A program made the position numbers and the translations under genes. A stretch of 64,000 nucleotides of DNA from an uncultured Clostridia bacterium. Its GTDB lineage: Bacteria; Bacillota; Clostridia; UMGS1810. The notes beneath the pieces are model-generated. The model saw nothing but the letters and a program-made list of their open reading frames with translations. It made no database searches and had not been told where the DNA came from. Below, piece by piece: positions 8,964 through 16,952 of this stretch. The stretch covers positions 53,029 through 117,028 of the forward strand of contig CAKSFP010000007.1 of NCBI GenBank assembly GCA_934454585.1. The letters run 5' to 3'. Positions within the stretch are counted from its first letter, which is position 1. Every line of letters starts with the position of its first letter.

Positions 8964-9815
8964 ATGGGCAATTTCAAATACGGGGTGATAACAGATTCTT
9001 TCAGGTGCGATTTTGCTTCAGCAGTTAAAAAAGCTGCTGCACTCGGTGCAGACGGGGTGCAGACTTATTGCACAAACGGCGAAATATCGGCTGATAATCT
9101 AACTAATGATAAAATTGTCGAATTGCTCGATATCGTTAAATCAAGCGGCATGGTTTTCTCGGCAATTTGTGCGGATTTTGGCAAGGGATTCGGCAACCGT
9201 GACAACAACGCGGCACTTATTGACAAATCAAAAAGAGTAATGGAGATCGCAAAGAATCTGGAGTGCAATATTGTTACAACACATATAGGTGTCGTGCCCG
9301 ACGACGAAAATCATGACAGATATAAGGTTATGCAGGAGGCTTGTTTCTCGCTTGCGGAGTTTGCCGACGGCTTGGGGGCGCACTTTGCGGTGGAAACCGG
9401 CCCGGAAAAATCCGCTGTGCTGAAAAGATTTCTCGATTCCCTCGGTTCTAAGGGTGTTGCAGTCAATCTGGACCCGGCAAATCTCGTCATGGTGGTAGGT
9501 GATGACCCTGTTCGGGCGGTGTATAACCTGCGGGACTACATAGTGCACACTCATGCCAAGGACGGCATAATGCTGAAAAAATCCAACCCTGAGTACATAT
9601 ACAATGTCACTCATCCGATTCCCGAAGAATATTCACAGGGTGGATTTTTCAGTGAAGTGCCGCTCGGCAACGGAAGTGTCGATTTTGAAAAATATCTTGC
9701 CGCGCTCGCCGACATCGGTTATAAAGGATTCCTTACCATAGAGCGTGAATGTGGGGATAATCCCGAGAAAGATATAAACACGGCGATTGAGTATTTGAGA
9801 AAATTTTGTGACTGA
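8964..9815 (+). CDS. Sugar phosphate isomerase/epimerase (xylose isomerase-like TIM barrel)
   Basis: The 283-residue protein has the AP-endonuclease-2/xylose-isomerase-like barrel: FKYGVITDSF at the first strand, LGADGVQTYC, a metal-binding VETGPE strand, NLDPANLV, and HTHAKDG near residue 190, with ERECGD at the end supplying further ligands. Such enzymes isomerise or epimerise sugars, inositols or keto-sugars with a divalent metal. The ATG at 8964 is chosen because the preceding GTG is part of the GAGGTGA site. It is followed 14 bases later by a Gfo/Idh/MocA dehydrogenase, so they probably act in one catabolic pathway. The exact substrate is unknown. Confidence 0.82.
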   Translation: MGNFKYGVITDSFRCDFASAVKKAAALGADGVQTYCTNGEISADNLTNDKIVELLDIVKSSGMVFSAICADFGKGFGNRDNNAALIDKSKRVMEIAKNLECNIVTTHIGVVPDDENHDRYKVMQEACFSLAEFADGLGAHFAVETGPEKSAVLKRFLDSLGSKGVAVNLDPANLVMVVGDDPVRAVYNLRDYIVHTHAKDGIMLKKSNPEYIYNVTHPIPEEYSQGGFFSEVPLGNGSVDFEKYLAALADIGYKGFLTIERECGDNPEKDINTAIEYLRKFCD

Positions 9816-9829
9816 CGGAGGACGGAAAA

Positions 9830-10888
9830 ATGGCTAAATTAAAAATAGGCATTGTGGGTGCAGGCAACATTGCAAATGCCCACCTTGCGGCATACAGAAA
9901 TGTGGATGATGCAGAGATAGCCGCGATATGTGACATAAACAAAGTACGCCTGAACGAGACTGCGGACCTGTTCGGCATAGAGAAAAGATATCTCAGCGAA
10001 GATGAAATGATAGCGAAAGAAAACCTTGATGCGGCGGATATCTGCGTGTACAACCGCGACCATGCGAAGTGCACCGTGACAGCACTGCAGAGCGGACTTC
10101 ATGTCCTGTGCGAAAAACCGATGGCATATTCGTCAAAAGAGGCTCAGAAGATGAAGGATGCCGCCGAGAGAAACAACAAACTGCTCATGATAGGTTTTGT
10201 GCTCAGGTTTAGTGACAATGCGTGCATAGCGCGAGATTTTATAAACAGCGGCACGCTCGGAGAGATATATCACACCAAAGCGACATATCTGCGCCGTCAC
10301 GGTGCGCCGGGCGGATGGTTCTGCAATCGTGCGATATCCGGCGGAGGGCCTGTGATAGATCTTGGTGTGCATGTGATAGACCTTACACGATACATGATGG
10401 GCTCGCCGAAGCCGGTGTCGGTGTATGCAGTGACTCAAAATAAGCTTGCCAACCGTGCGAACCTGAAAACTGATGTTGCATGGAAACCGCGCGACGCCAA
10501 AGATGATGATATTTATGATGTAGAGGATTTCGGAACGGCGATAATCCGTTATGACAACGGCGCGACAACATTGCTTGAGACGAGTTACAGTCTAAACGGT
10601 GAGGAAAAGACATCTCAGGAGTTCTTTGGTACAAAGGGCGGCATAAAACTTGATGAGAGCGGATTCAAGATTTACGGCGAAATGAATGATTACATGGTTG
10701 ACATAATTTCCAAAACAGATAATCTCAAGGGCGGCGGAGATATGTTTGTGTCCGAAATGAGACATTTTGTAAATTGCGCTGTTGGCAGGGAAAAATGCAT
10801 CGCAACGGCGGATGACGGCATTGAAGTGATGAAGATTCTTGAGGCGATATATGAATCAGCGCGCACCGGACACGAGGTGATTTTGTAA
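9830..10888 (+). CDS. Gfo/Idh/MocA-family NAD(P)-dependent oxidoreductase
   Basis: This 352-residue enzyme has an N-terminal Rossmann fold, IGIVGAGNIANAHL, and the family EKP motif in CEKPMAYS that places the catalytic lysine. A second conserved segment, GGPVIDLGVHVIDL, gives the active-site Asp and His. Members oxidise or reduce hydroxyls of sugars and inositols. It is coupled to the upstream TIM-barrel gene, has a GGAGGA site, and ends before a hairpin at 10976. Substrate not determinable. Confidence 0.87.
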   Translation: MAKLKIGIVGAGNIANAHLAAYRNVDDAEIAAICDINKVRLNETADLFGIEKRYLSEDEMIAKENLDAADICVYNRDHAKCTVTALQSGLHVLCEKPMAYSSKEAQKMKDAAERNNKLLMIGFVLRFSDNACIARDFINSGTLGEIYHTKATYLRRHGAPGGWFCNRAISGGGPVIDLGVHVIDLTRYMMGSPKPVSVYAVTQNKLANRANLKTDVAWKPRDAKDDDIYDVEDFGTAIIRYDNGATTLLETSYSLNGEEKTSQEFFGTKGGIKLDESGFKIYGEMNDYMVDIISKTDNLKGGGDMFVSEMRHFVNCAVGREKCIATADDGIEVMKILEAIYESARTGHEVIL

Positions 10889-10945
10889 AATTTGAAAGAA
10901 TTTCGATGAATAACGAAGTTTAATGAAGATTAAAAAATAAAAAGT

Positions 10946-10974
10946 TTGAATTTAATATCGAATTATGTTATAAT
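10946..10974 (+). promoter_or_regulatory. SigA-type promoter of the acyltransferase gene
   Basis: TTGAAT (10946-10951), 17-base spacer, TATAAT (10969-10974). The predicted start of transcription (about 10981) falls inside the upstream operon's terminator hairpin, so the two elements overlap. Confidence 0.65.
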
Positions 10975-10975
10975 G

Positions 10976-11009
10976 AAATCGGTTTGTATCTGCTGCAGAC
11001 CGATTTTTT
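10976..11009 (+). terminator. Terminator after the Gfo/Idh gene, overlapping the next promoter
   Basis: 8-bp arms 10976-10983 and 10999-11006 around a 15-base loop, running into a T-tract. A transcript from the promoter at 10946 would lack most of the 5' arm and so escape termination. Confidence 0.6.
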
Positions 11010-11028
11010 GGCGGAGGAGATGAGGAAA

Positions 11029-12090
11029 TTGGAAAAGATGAACAAACGAATGTTTGAGCTTTCGTTTATGAATGTGCTTCTCTGCCTTTTGGTGGTATTT
11101 ATTCATGTGTCGTCCGAAGCGGTCATCAATTTGCAAAAACAGAGTTTTCAGTTTTTTGCGGTGTCATCGTTCAACCGAGCAATCGCTTTTGTGGTGCAGG
11201 GGTTCATATTTTTGAGCGCACTGAAACTTATCAAATTTTCAAACAACTTTTCCGCAAAGAGGTTTTATCTCGGCAGGGCACGCACCATTGTGCTGCCATA
11301 TGTGCTATGGGTTGTGATTTACTACATCTATTTTATGCGCAACGGTTATTTTACCTTCAGTCTGTGCGATCTTGCCGGATATGTGCTTGTGGGCGACCTG
11401 GTGAGCCATTTTTATTTTATAGTGCTCATAGTCCAGTTTTATGCCCTTGCTCCGCTGTGGCTTGCGTTGAGCGGAAGAATGAATGCTTTTTCGCTTATTG
11501 CGCTCGGAGGAGCGGCGAGCCTTGCAGCAAGCTTTGCGCCTAAATTTCTGTCCGTGATATCGGTGGAGTTTCCCTACACGGACAGGGTATTTGTCACATA
11601 CTTGATTTACTGGATGCTCGGTTGTGCCGCCGGCAAGGATTATGACAAATTCAAATCTGTGCTCATGTCGCACCGCGGTGCGGTTTATTTTACTTTTGCA
11701 TCGTTGTGTGCTGCCGATGTGGCGTTTTATCAACGCACGGTCACGGGAGGGGGCGTTTTTGTATTTGCGGAGCAACTGCACATTCTCTATTGCACCGCGG
11801 CGATACTTGCTGTGTTTGCGCTGTCGTGCTCGGTGAAAGAATTTGACGGGAAATCGGGGAGAATCAGGGCGTTCTTTGCGACTCTCGATATGTCGACTTA
11901 CAACATATATCTGTCGCATTGCCTTGTGATATTTATCTGCAATGATTACATGAACCGATTCGGCATTGTTTCGCTCGCAAAACGCTATGCTCTGCGCTGT
12001 GTTTTTGTGTATTTTATCACAGTGTCGCTGTGTATGGCATGGCAATATGCAAAGAAAAGACGAATCTTCGACAAATCGGCGCGAATGTGA
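11029..12090 (+). CDS. Acyltransferase 3 family membrane protein
   Basis: About 353 residues with roughly ten membrane segments. It opens with the family-type FMNVLLCLLVVFIHVSSEAV, which contains the conserved His in a first helix, and ends with STYNIYLSHCLVIF. Family members O-acetylate cell-surface sugars or peptidoglycan. The start is uncertain: TTG 11029 has GGAGGAGA eight bases upstream and is preferred; ATG 11038 is the alternative, and a longer TTG reading from 10984 would begin in the terminator. Monocistronic with its own promoter. Confidence 0.75.
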   Translation: MEKMNKRMFELSFMNVLLCLLVVFIHVSSEAVINLQKQSFQFFAVSSFNRAIAFVVQGFIFLSALKLIKFSNNFSAKRFYLGRARTIVLPYVLWVVIYYIYFMRNGYFTFSLCDLAGYVLVGDLVSHFYFIVLIVQFYALAPLWLALSGRMNAFSLIALGGAASLAASFAPKFLSVISVEFPYTDRVFVTYLIYWMLGCAAGKDYDKFKSVLMSHRGAVYFTFASLCAADVAFYQRTVTGGGVFVFAEQLHILYCTAAILAVFALSCSVKEFDGKSGRIRAFFATLDMSTYNIYLSHCLVIFICNDYMNRFGIVSLAKRYALRCVFVYFITVSLCMAWQYAKKRRIFDKSARM

Positions 12091-12111
12091 TAAATTTTTA
12101 ATGTAAACTAA

Positions 12112-12147
12112 TTGATTTTTTTATTATTTTATGTTATACTTTATAAT
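12112..12147 (+). promoter_or_regulatory. Promoter upstream of the 12165 gene
   Basis: TTGATT (12112-12117), 17-base spacer, TATACT (12135-12140) with an extended TGT; a second TATAAT is at 12142-12147. Confidence 0.65.
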
Positions 12148-12164
12148 CGGAGTGGGGTGATATT

Positions 12165-12695
12165 TTGGCAGGCAGAGAATTTCAGACACCGGTCGGACTT
12201 TTTGAGACGGCCGTGACACGGATGCACGCCGCCGCACTTGACCTCGGTTTTGCGGACGAAAGCCCGGTGATGAACCATGAACTCATCGCCGCCGGCAAGA
12301 CTTGTGTCATATCGTGGCTGGGAGATGCGGAATTTAAGAGCAGACTGGAGAAAAACCCCACGAGCTATTATTTTGGCATTGCGACAAACCTTTTGGTCTG
12401 CGGAATGTACTATGCGCAAAAATGGGTCAACGATGAGGATATTTCTTCTTTGGGTCACGCAGATATCTATGACGGCGGACTGTGGAAAAATGTATATGAT
12501 TTGCTTGAGGACAAGACGGACGACAGCAAGAACCGCTTTGTTATCCTTGCGCGCGATTTGTACGACATATGGACAGACCTTGTGCGTCCGTACATGAAAC
12601 TGAGCAACGCAGGGCAGTATCTGATTGATACTATGGTCGCGTTTTTTCAGGCGGGAGCGGACATAAAGCTCTCTATTATGGACGACAATTCATAA
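12165..12695 (+). CDS. Hypothetical protein, 176 residues
   Basis: No family was recognised. The protein begins at a TTG with GGAGTGGGGTGA upstream, is soluble (no signal peptide or membrane segment), acidic, and predicted largely helical, with aromatic-rich stretches (SYYFGIATNLLVCGMYYAQKW, central helix; YDIWTDLVRPYMKL near the C-terminus). It has a convincing promoter and lies 80 bases before gdhA, with no terminator between, so the two may be co-transcribed. Codon use matches the neighbours, so it is likely a genuine lineage-specific gene. Function unknown. Confidence 0.7.
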   Translation: MAGREFQTPVGLFETAVTRMHAAALDLGFADESPVMNHELIAAGKTCVISWLGDAEFKSRLEKNPTSYYFGIATNLLVCGMYYAQKWVNDEDISSLGHADIYDGGLWKNVYDLLEDKTDDSKNRFVILARDLYDIWTDLVRPYMKLSNAGQYLIDTMVAFFQAGADIKLSIMDDNS

Positions 12696-12777
12696 TTTGT
12701 TTTTTTGCTATCTTCGGCACGGTGCCGACAATGCACCGTCGCCTGTTAGATATAACCATGTGAAAGGAGTAATTACA

Positions 12778-14124
12778 GTGGCATTCAAAAGTAAGTATTT
12801 AGAAAATGTAATGGAAACCGTTGTTCGCAGAAATCCGGCAGAGCCGGAGTTCCACCAGGCGGTACGAGAGGTTCTGGAATCTCTGGAACCTGTTATCGAG
12901 GCACATCCCGAGTTTGTTGAAAGAGGCATAATTGATGAGATTGTTGAGCCTGAGAGAATCATCAAGTTCCGCGTTCCGTGGGTTGATGACAACGGCAAGG
13001 TGCAGGTAAACCGCGGCTTCCGCATCCAGTTTAACAGCGCAATAGGACCTTACAAAGGCGGTCTGCGTCTGCATCCGTCGGTATATGAGGGCATAATCAA
13101 ATTCCTCGGTTTTGAGCAGATCTTCAAAAACTCTCTTACCGGTCTGCCGATAGGCGGCGGCAAGGGCGGTTCGGATTTTGACCCCAAGGGCAAATCTGAC
13201 ATGGAAGTTATGCGTTTCTGCCAGAGCTTCATGACAGAGCTCTACAGACACATCGGCGCAGATACGGATGTACCGGCAGGTGACATCGGCGTTGGCGCAA
13301 GAGAAATCGGCTTTATGTTCGGTCAGTACAAGAGACTGCGCAACGAGTTCAGCGGCATCCTCACAGGAAAGGGTCTTACATACGGCGGCAGCCTTGCAAG
13401 AACAGAGGCAACAGGTTTCGGTCTGTGCTACTTCACAAAAGAGATGCTTGCAGATAACGGCAAGTCCTTCAAGGACGCTACGGTTGTTATCTCCGGCTCG
13501 GGTAATGTTGCTATCTTTGCAAACCAGAAAGCTACAGAGCTTGGTGCAAAGGTTGTTGCTATGTCCGATTCCAACGGATACATCTATGACAAAGACGGCA
13601 TTGATCTTGACGCAGTTAAACAGATTAAACTCGTTGACCGCAAGAGAATTAAAGAATATGTCGCAAATCACCCGAATGCAGAGTATCACGAGGGTTGCAG
13701 CGGCATATGGACAATTAAGTGCGACATAGCACTGCCGTGCGCTACTCAGAACGAGATTGACGAGGAGAGCGCAAAGGCTCTCGTTGCAAACGGCTGCTAT
13801 GCGGTGGCAGAGGGCGCTAACATGCCTTCCACACCGGAGGCTATTGCAGTGTTCCAGAACGCCGGAGTTCTCTTTGGACCCGCAAAGGCTGCAAATGCCG
13901 GCGGCGTTGCCACATCGGCTCTGGAGATGAGTCAGAACTCCATGAGATATTCATGGACATTTGAAGAAGTTGACGCAAAACTGCACGACATCATGGTTAA
14001 TATCTATCACGAGTCCGCCAAAGCTGCAGAGGAGTACGGCATGAAAGGCAACCTTGTTGCCGGAGCAAACATTGCCGGATTCATGAAAGTTGCAAACTCC
14101 ATGATGGCACACGGAGTTGTGTGA
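12778..14124 (+). CDS. gdhA: Glutamate dehydrogenase (hexameric class I, probably NADP-specific)
   Basis: This 448-residue enzyme interconverts 2-oxoglutarate plus ammonia and glutamate. It has the catalytic lysine segment IGGGKGGSDFDPKGKSD, PAGDIGVGAREIGFMFG, and GKGLTYGGSLARTEATGFG, which match the 450-residue E. coli-type GdhA used in ammonia assimilation. The start is the GTG at 12778, preceded by AAAGGAG (12763-12769); a longer in-frame reading from 12697 is not conserved. A strong terminator follows. Confidence 0.95.
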   Translation: MAFKSKYLENVMETVVRRNPAEPEFHQAVREVLESLEPVIEAHPEFVERGIIDEIVEPERIIKFRVPWVDDNGKVQVNRGFRIQFNSAIGPYKGGLRLHPSVYEGIIKFLGFEQIFKNSLTGLPIGGGKGGSDFDPKGKSDMEVMRFCQSFMTELYRHIGADTDVPAGDIGVGAREIGFMFGQYKRLRNEFSGILTGKGLTYGGSLARTEATGFGLCYFTKEMLADNGKSFKDATVVISGSGNVAIFANQKATELGAKVVAMSDSNGYIYDKDGIDLDAVKQIKLVDRKRIKEYVANHPNAEYHEGCSGIWTIKCDIALPCATQNEIDEESAKALVANGCYAVAEGANMPSTPEAIAVFQNAGVLFGPAKAANAGGVATSALEMSQNSMRYSWTFEEVDAKLHDIMVNIYHESAKAAEEYGMKGNLVAGANIAGFMKVANSMMAHGVV

Positions 14125-14156
14125 TTAAAAATATTTTTAATACTAACTATCTATGG

Positions 14157-14189
14157 CAAGGGCGCTTTTTTCGGCGCTCTTGTTTTTTT
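14157..14189 (+). terminator. Terminator of gdhA
   Basis: 9-bp GC-rich arms 14157-14165 and 14174-14182 (one G-T pair) followed by T7. Confidence 0.85.
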
Positions 14190-14305
14190 GCAAAAAAAAT
14201 ATTCCTAAATGAGATAAAAAAGACAAAAAAGGTGTTTATTTTTCCGGCAACATGGTGTATAATTAGAACATAATAATGTGAGTTTAACATTTGGGGGATG
14301 TTTTG

Positions 14306-15649
14306 ATGAATAAATACGGTTTTATACATTTCGTCGGTATCGGCGGAATAAGCATGAGCGGCATAGCCAAGATCATGCTGAACAGGGGAGTTATGGTGTC
14401 GGGTTCGGACACAGGCGACAACAAAGAGATACGAGAGCTGAAATCGCTCGGAGCTATTATATCCAAAGGGCAGAGTGCGGAGAATATCAAAAATCAGGAT
14501 TTGGTCGTGTACACCGCGGCAGTCAAGCAGGACAACCCCGAGCTTGTTGCAGCGCGCGAAAAGGGTATAGAGACTGTTGACCGTGCCACAATGCTTGGCT
14601 GGATAATGAAAGACTACGCCAACGCAATATCGGTTGCCGGCACTCACGGCAAGACGACTACCACATCCATGCTGGCGTGCATACTGGTGAAGGCCATGCT
14701 CGACCCTACAGTCATGGTGGGCGGCGAGCTTGATTTCATCGGTGGTAATTTCAGGATGGGCAGTAGTGAATGGTTCATCACGGAATCGTGCGAATATTGC
14801 AGAAGTTTCCTGAAATTCTTCCCGAAAATCGCACTGATACTCAACATTGAGGAGGACCATCTCGACTACTATAAGGACATAAACGACATTATAAGCGCAT
14901 TTTCCGATTTTGCGGCACTTGTGCCGAAGGATGGCGCAGTGATTGCTTTAGCCGGCAGTGAGAATGTCAAAAAAGCCGTTGAGGGCGCCAAGGGCAAGGT
15001 ATATACATTCGGACTCAATGATGCGGATTTTGTGCCCGAGCACATAACATATTCGTATGACGGATGCGCATCGTTCGATGTGCGATACAAGGGTGACAGG
15101 CTTGTTACGGTGTCGCTTTCCGTTCCCGGTGAACACAATGTGCTCAATGCCGTGGCGGCTGTTGCGGCGGCTTATGTGATGAACATTAAGATGGAATATG
15201 TAAAAGAGGGTCTGGAGGCATTTAAGGGCACTCACAGGCGGTTTGAACGCAAGGGCACTCTTAACGGCGCGCTTGTTGTGGATGATTATTCTCACCATCC
15301 CACAGAGATCAGAGCAATGCTCGCCGCGGCGGCAAAGGTGGAGCACAACAAACTATGGTGCGTATTTCAGCCGCACACCTATACGCGGACATACACTCTC
15401 TTTGACGAATTTGTTGACGCACTTTCGGATGCCGGCAATGTTATTCTTGCCGATATATATGCTGCGAGAGAGAAAGACACGGGACTTGTGTCATCGGCGC
15501 AGCTTGCCGAGAAAATCCCCGGAGCACTGTATATGAAGGACTTTGACGAGATTGAGGATTATCTGCGCAAGAATGTGAGTGAGGGCGACCTGGTTGTCAC
15601 CGTGGGCGCCGGCAATGTGGTGCAGATTGCGGAAGATATCACGAAGTAA
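14306..15649 (+). CDS. murC: UDP-N-acetylmuramate--L-alanine ligase
   Basis: This 447-residue cytoplasmic ligase adds the first alanine of the peptidoglycan stem peptide, using ATP. It shows the N-terminal Rossmann motif HFVGIGGISMSGIA, the Mur-ligase P-loop GTHGKTTTTSML, the central DDYSHHPTEIRA and the C-terminal FQPHTYTRT segment. The ATG at 14306 follows GGGGGA by 7 bases and is preferred to an in-frame start 15 bases upstream. A TATAAT lies at 14258. The gene stands alone, away from a mur cluster. Confidence 0.95.
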   Translation: MNKYGFIHFVGIGGISMSGIAKIMLNRGVMVSGSDTGDNKEIRELKSLGAIISKGQSAENIKNQDLVVYTAAVKQDNPELVAAREKGIETVDRATMLGWIMKDYANAISVAGTHGKTTTTSMLACILVKAMLDPTVMVGGELDFIGGNFRMGSSEWFITESCEYCRSFLKFFPKIALILNIEEDHLDYYKDINDIISAFSDFAALVPKDGAVIALAGSENVKKAVEGAKGKVYTFGLNDADFVPEHITYSYDGCASFDVRYKGDRLVTVSLSVPGEHNVLNAVAAVAAAYVMNIKMEYVKEGLEAFKGTHRRFERKGTLNGALVVDDYSHHPTEIRAMLAAAAKVEHNKLWCVFQPHTYTRTYTLFDEFVDALSDAGNVILADIYAAREKDTGLVSSAQLAEKIPGALYMKDFDEIEDYLRKNVSEGDLVVTVGAGNVVQIAEDITK

Positions 15650-15663
15650 AAAAATTAAGTAAA

Positions 15664-15709
15664 AACATCCGATGATTAAGCCGTAAAAGCTTATCATCGG
15701 ATGTTTTTT
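15664..15709. terminator. Bidirectional terminator between murC and the convergent exported-protein gene
   Basis: Long arms 15664-15680 and 15690-15705 (one unpaired base) flanked by an A-run on the left and T7 on the right, so it can stop transcription from both sides. The minus-strand gene's stop codon lies in the T-tract. Confidence 0.85.
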
Positions 15710-16188
15710 TACTCAACCGAGTATGCACCTTTAATCATTATTTTGCCGTCAGTTGTCATTGTTACTCCTCTGCCGTCGTTTATCGGAACAACGAGCAAGT
15801 GGTTTGCAGGCATTGCGTAACCCTGCGGCAGGTCAAAACCGGCCGTCACATCCGACAGGCCGCCGCTCTGCGAAGCATTTACGGTTGCGCTGCCCATGCG
15901 CAGTATCATCTCACAGCCGTTGCCGCCCTTTACCGTTTGTCCCTGTTTCACATCCACAACGCTGAATCCGGGCTGAGATGCCGTGCTGCTGTTTGAGCTG
16001 CCTGTCGAGATTGCGGAAATCTTGCTGTCCACATATGAATGTAGTTCGGGCACAAGTGTATCCGTTATGTATGACAGAGACACCAGCGGATCATCGTTGG
16101 TTCCCGGTGCGGCAAACACTGCAAATGCAGACAGTGCCAACACGGCTGCACCGATAGGCAGAATGAATTTTTTAATGTTTTTTCTCAT
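15709..16188 (-). CDS. Exported protein of unknown function
   Basis: 159 residues with a clear signal peptide (KKFILPIGAAVLALSAFAVFA). The mature part begins with DDPLVSLSYI, then a short Ser-rich linker, then a compact domain with VDVKQGQTVKGGNGCEMILRMG, GGLSDVTAGFDL and NHLLVVPINDGRGV, ending in IKGAYSV. These features recur in uncharacterised exported proteins of Firmicutes, as far as I recognise them; no function is known to me. It is last on the minus strand of the alr/EndoA block and may be read through from mazF. Confidence 0.75.
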   Translation of the reverse strand: MRKNIKKFILPIGAAVLALSAFAVFAAPGTNDDPLVSLSYITDTLVPELHSYVDSKISAISTGSSNSSTASQPGFSVVDVKQGQTVKGGNGCEMILRMGSATVNASQSGGLSDVTAGFDLPQGYAMPANHLLVVPINDGRGVTMTTDGKIMIKGAYSVE

Positions 16189-16227
16189 AAGTACACCATC
16201 CTAAATCAATTATTGTCGCCAAAGCTG

Positions 16228-16575
16228 TCAGTCACTCAGGCTAAAACTCACCTTGAGCGCCTCGTCGATTTTTGCGGACACATCGTCGTCGAGATGTCCT
16301 ATTTTCTCTTTGAGCCGTCTTTTGTCGATTGTGCGAATCTGCTCCATGAGGACGACGGAATCCTTGCTCAGACCGTAATCGTCTCCGGGTAATTCAATGT
16401 GAGTCGGCAGTTTTGCTTTGTTTATCTGCGATGTTATGGCAGCAACAATTACAGTGGGGCTGTACTTGTTGCCGATGTCATTTTGCACCACAAGAACAGG
16501 GCGTATTCCGCCTTGCTCCGAGCCGACTACCGGGCTTAAATCTGCGTAAAAAATATCTCCTCTTTTTACAATCAC
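16228..16575 (-). CDS. ndoA: mRNA interferase toxin EndoA (MazF/PemK family)
   Basis: This 115-residue endoribonuclease cleaves mRNA in a sequence-specific way when not bound by its antitoxin. It has the family start VKRGDIFYADLSPVVGSEQGGIRPVLVVQND, with the catalytic Arg in GGIRPVLV and the TSQINKAKLPTHIEL strand. It starts with GTG two bases after the antitoxin stop, with GGAG upstream, so expression is coupled. Placement after alr is the usual Bacillus/Clostridium context. Confidence 0.95.
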   Translation of the reverse strand: MIVKRGDIFYADLSPVVGSEQGGIRPVLVVQNDIGNKYSPTVIVAAITSQINKAKLPTHIELPGDDYGLSKDSVVLMEQIRTIDKRRLKEKIGHLDDDVSAKIDEALKVSFSLSD

Positions 16576-16577
16576 AA

Positions 16578-16862
16578 TTATTCACACTCCGCAAGTTTTT
16601 CCTCGTAGCTCTGTTGCTGCACACCGTCGGCGGACAGACAGTATTCGGATATCTGAAGGTTAATCTCCGCCATTTCTTCATAACCTCTTTTCATGCGAGC
16701 GCAAAGCTCTGTGCGTCGTTTCTCCTTGATGTATAGCCTCATTGCCTCTCTGATGAATTCACTACGGTTGATTTTTTGTTCTGTCGCAAGGTTGTCAACT
16801 TCATCAAGCAGCGTATCAGGTAAACTAATGAGTATCTTTTTTTGCCGCGACAAATTAACCAA
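16578..16862 (-). CDS. ndoAI: Antitoxin EndoAI (ribbon-helix-helix, CopG-like)
   Basis: About 94 residues. The N-terminal ISLPDTLLDEVDNLATEQKINRSEFIREAMRLYI is a ribbon-helix-helix DNA-binding domain; the C-terminal tail should wrap the toxin. The start is uncertain: TTG 16862 lies directly behind GGGGGC, while TTG 16853 has better spacing. A palindrome at 16876-16898 upstream is a likely autoregulatory operator. Confidence 0.88.
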   Translation of the reverse strand: MVNLSRQKKILISLPDTLLDEVDNLATEQKINRSEFIREAMRLYIKEKRRTELCARMKRGYEEMAEINLQISEYCLSADGVQQQSYEEKLAECE

Positions 16863-16875
16863 GCCCCCATTCCCG

Positions 16876-16898
16876 TTGAATGACTATAGTTCATTCAA
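16876..16898 (-). promoter_or_regulatory. Putative autoregulatory operator of the EndoAI-EndoA pair
   Basis: Perfect 8-bp inverted repeat TTGAATGA / TCATTCAA with a 7-base spacer (16876-16883, 16891-16898), 14 bases upstream of the antitoxin start and overlapping a possible -10 TATAGT on the minus strand. Confidence 0.45.
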
Positions 16899-16952
16899 TT
16901 ATTGATTACATACATAATTATATAAGGTTCGCGGTGAAATGTCAAATGAATT

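Noticed and set aside
12799..13689. Minus-strand frame of 296 codons opposite gdhA
   Set aside because: Antisense shadow of a conserved gene; no recognisable domain and no ribosome site.
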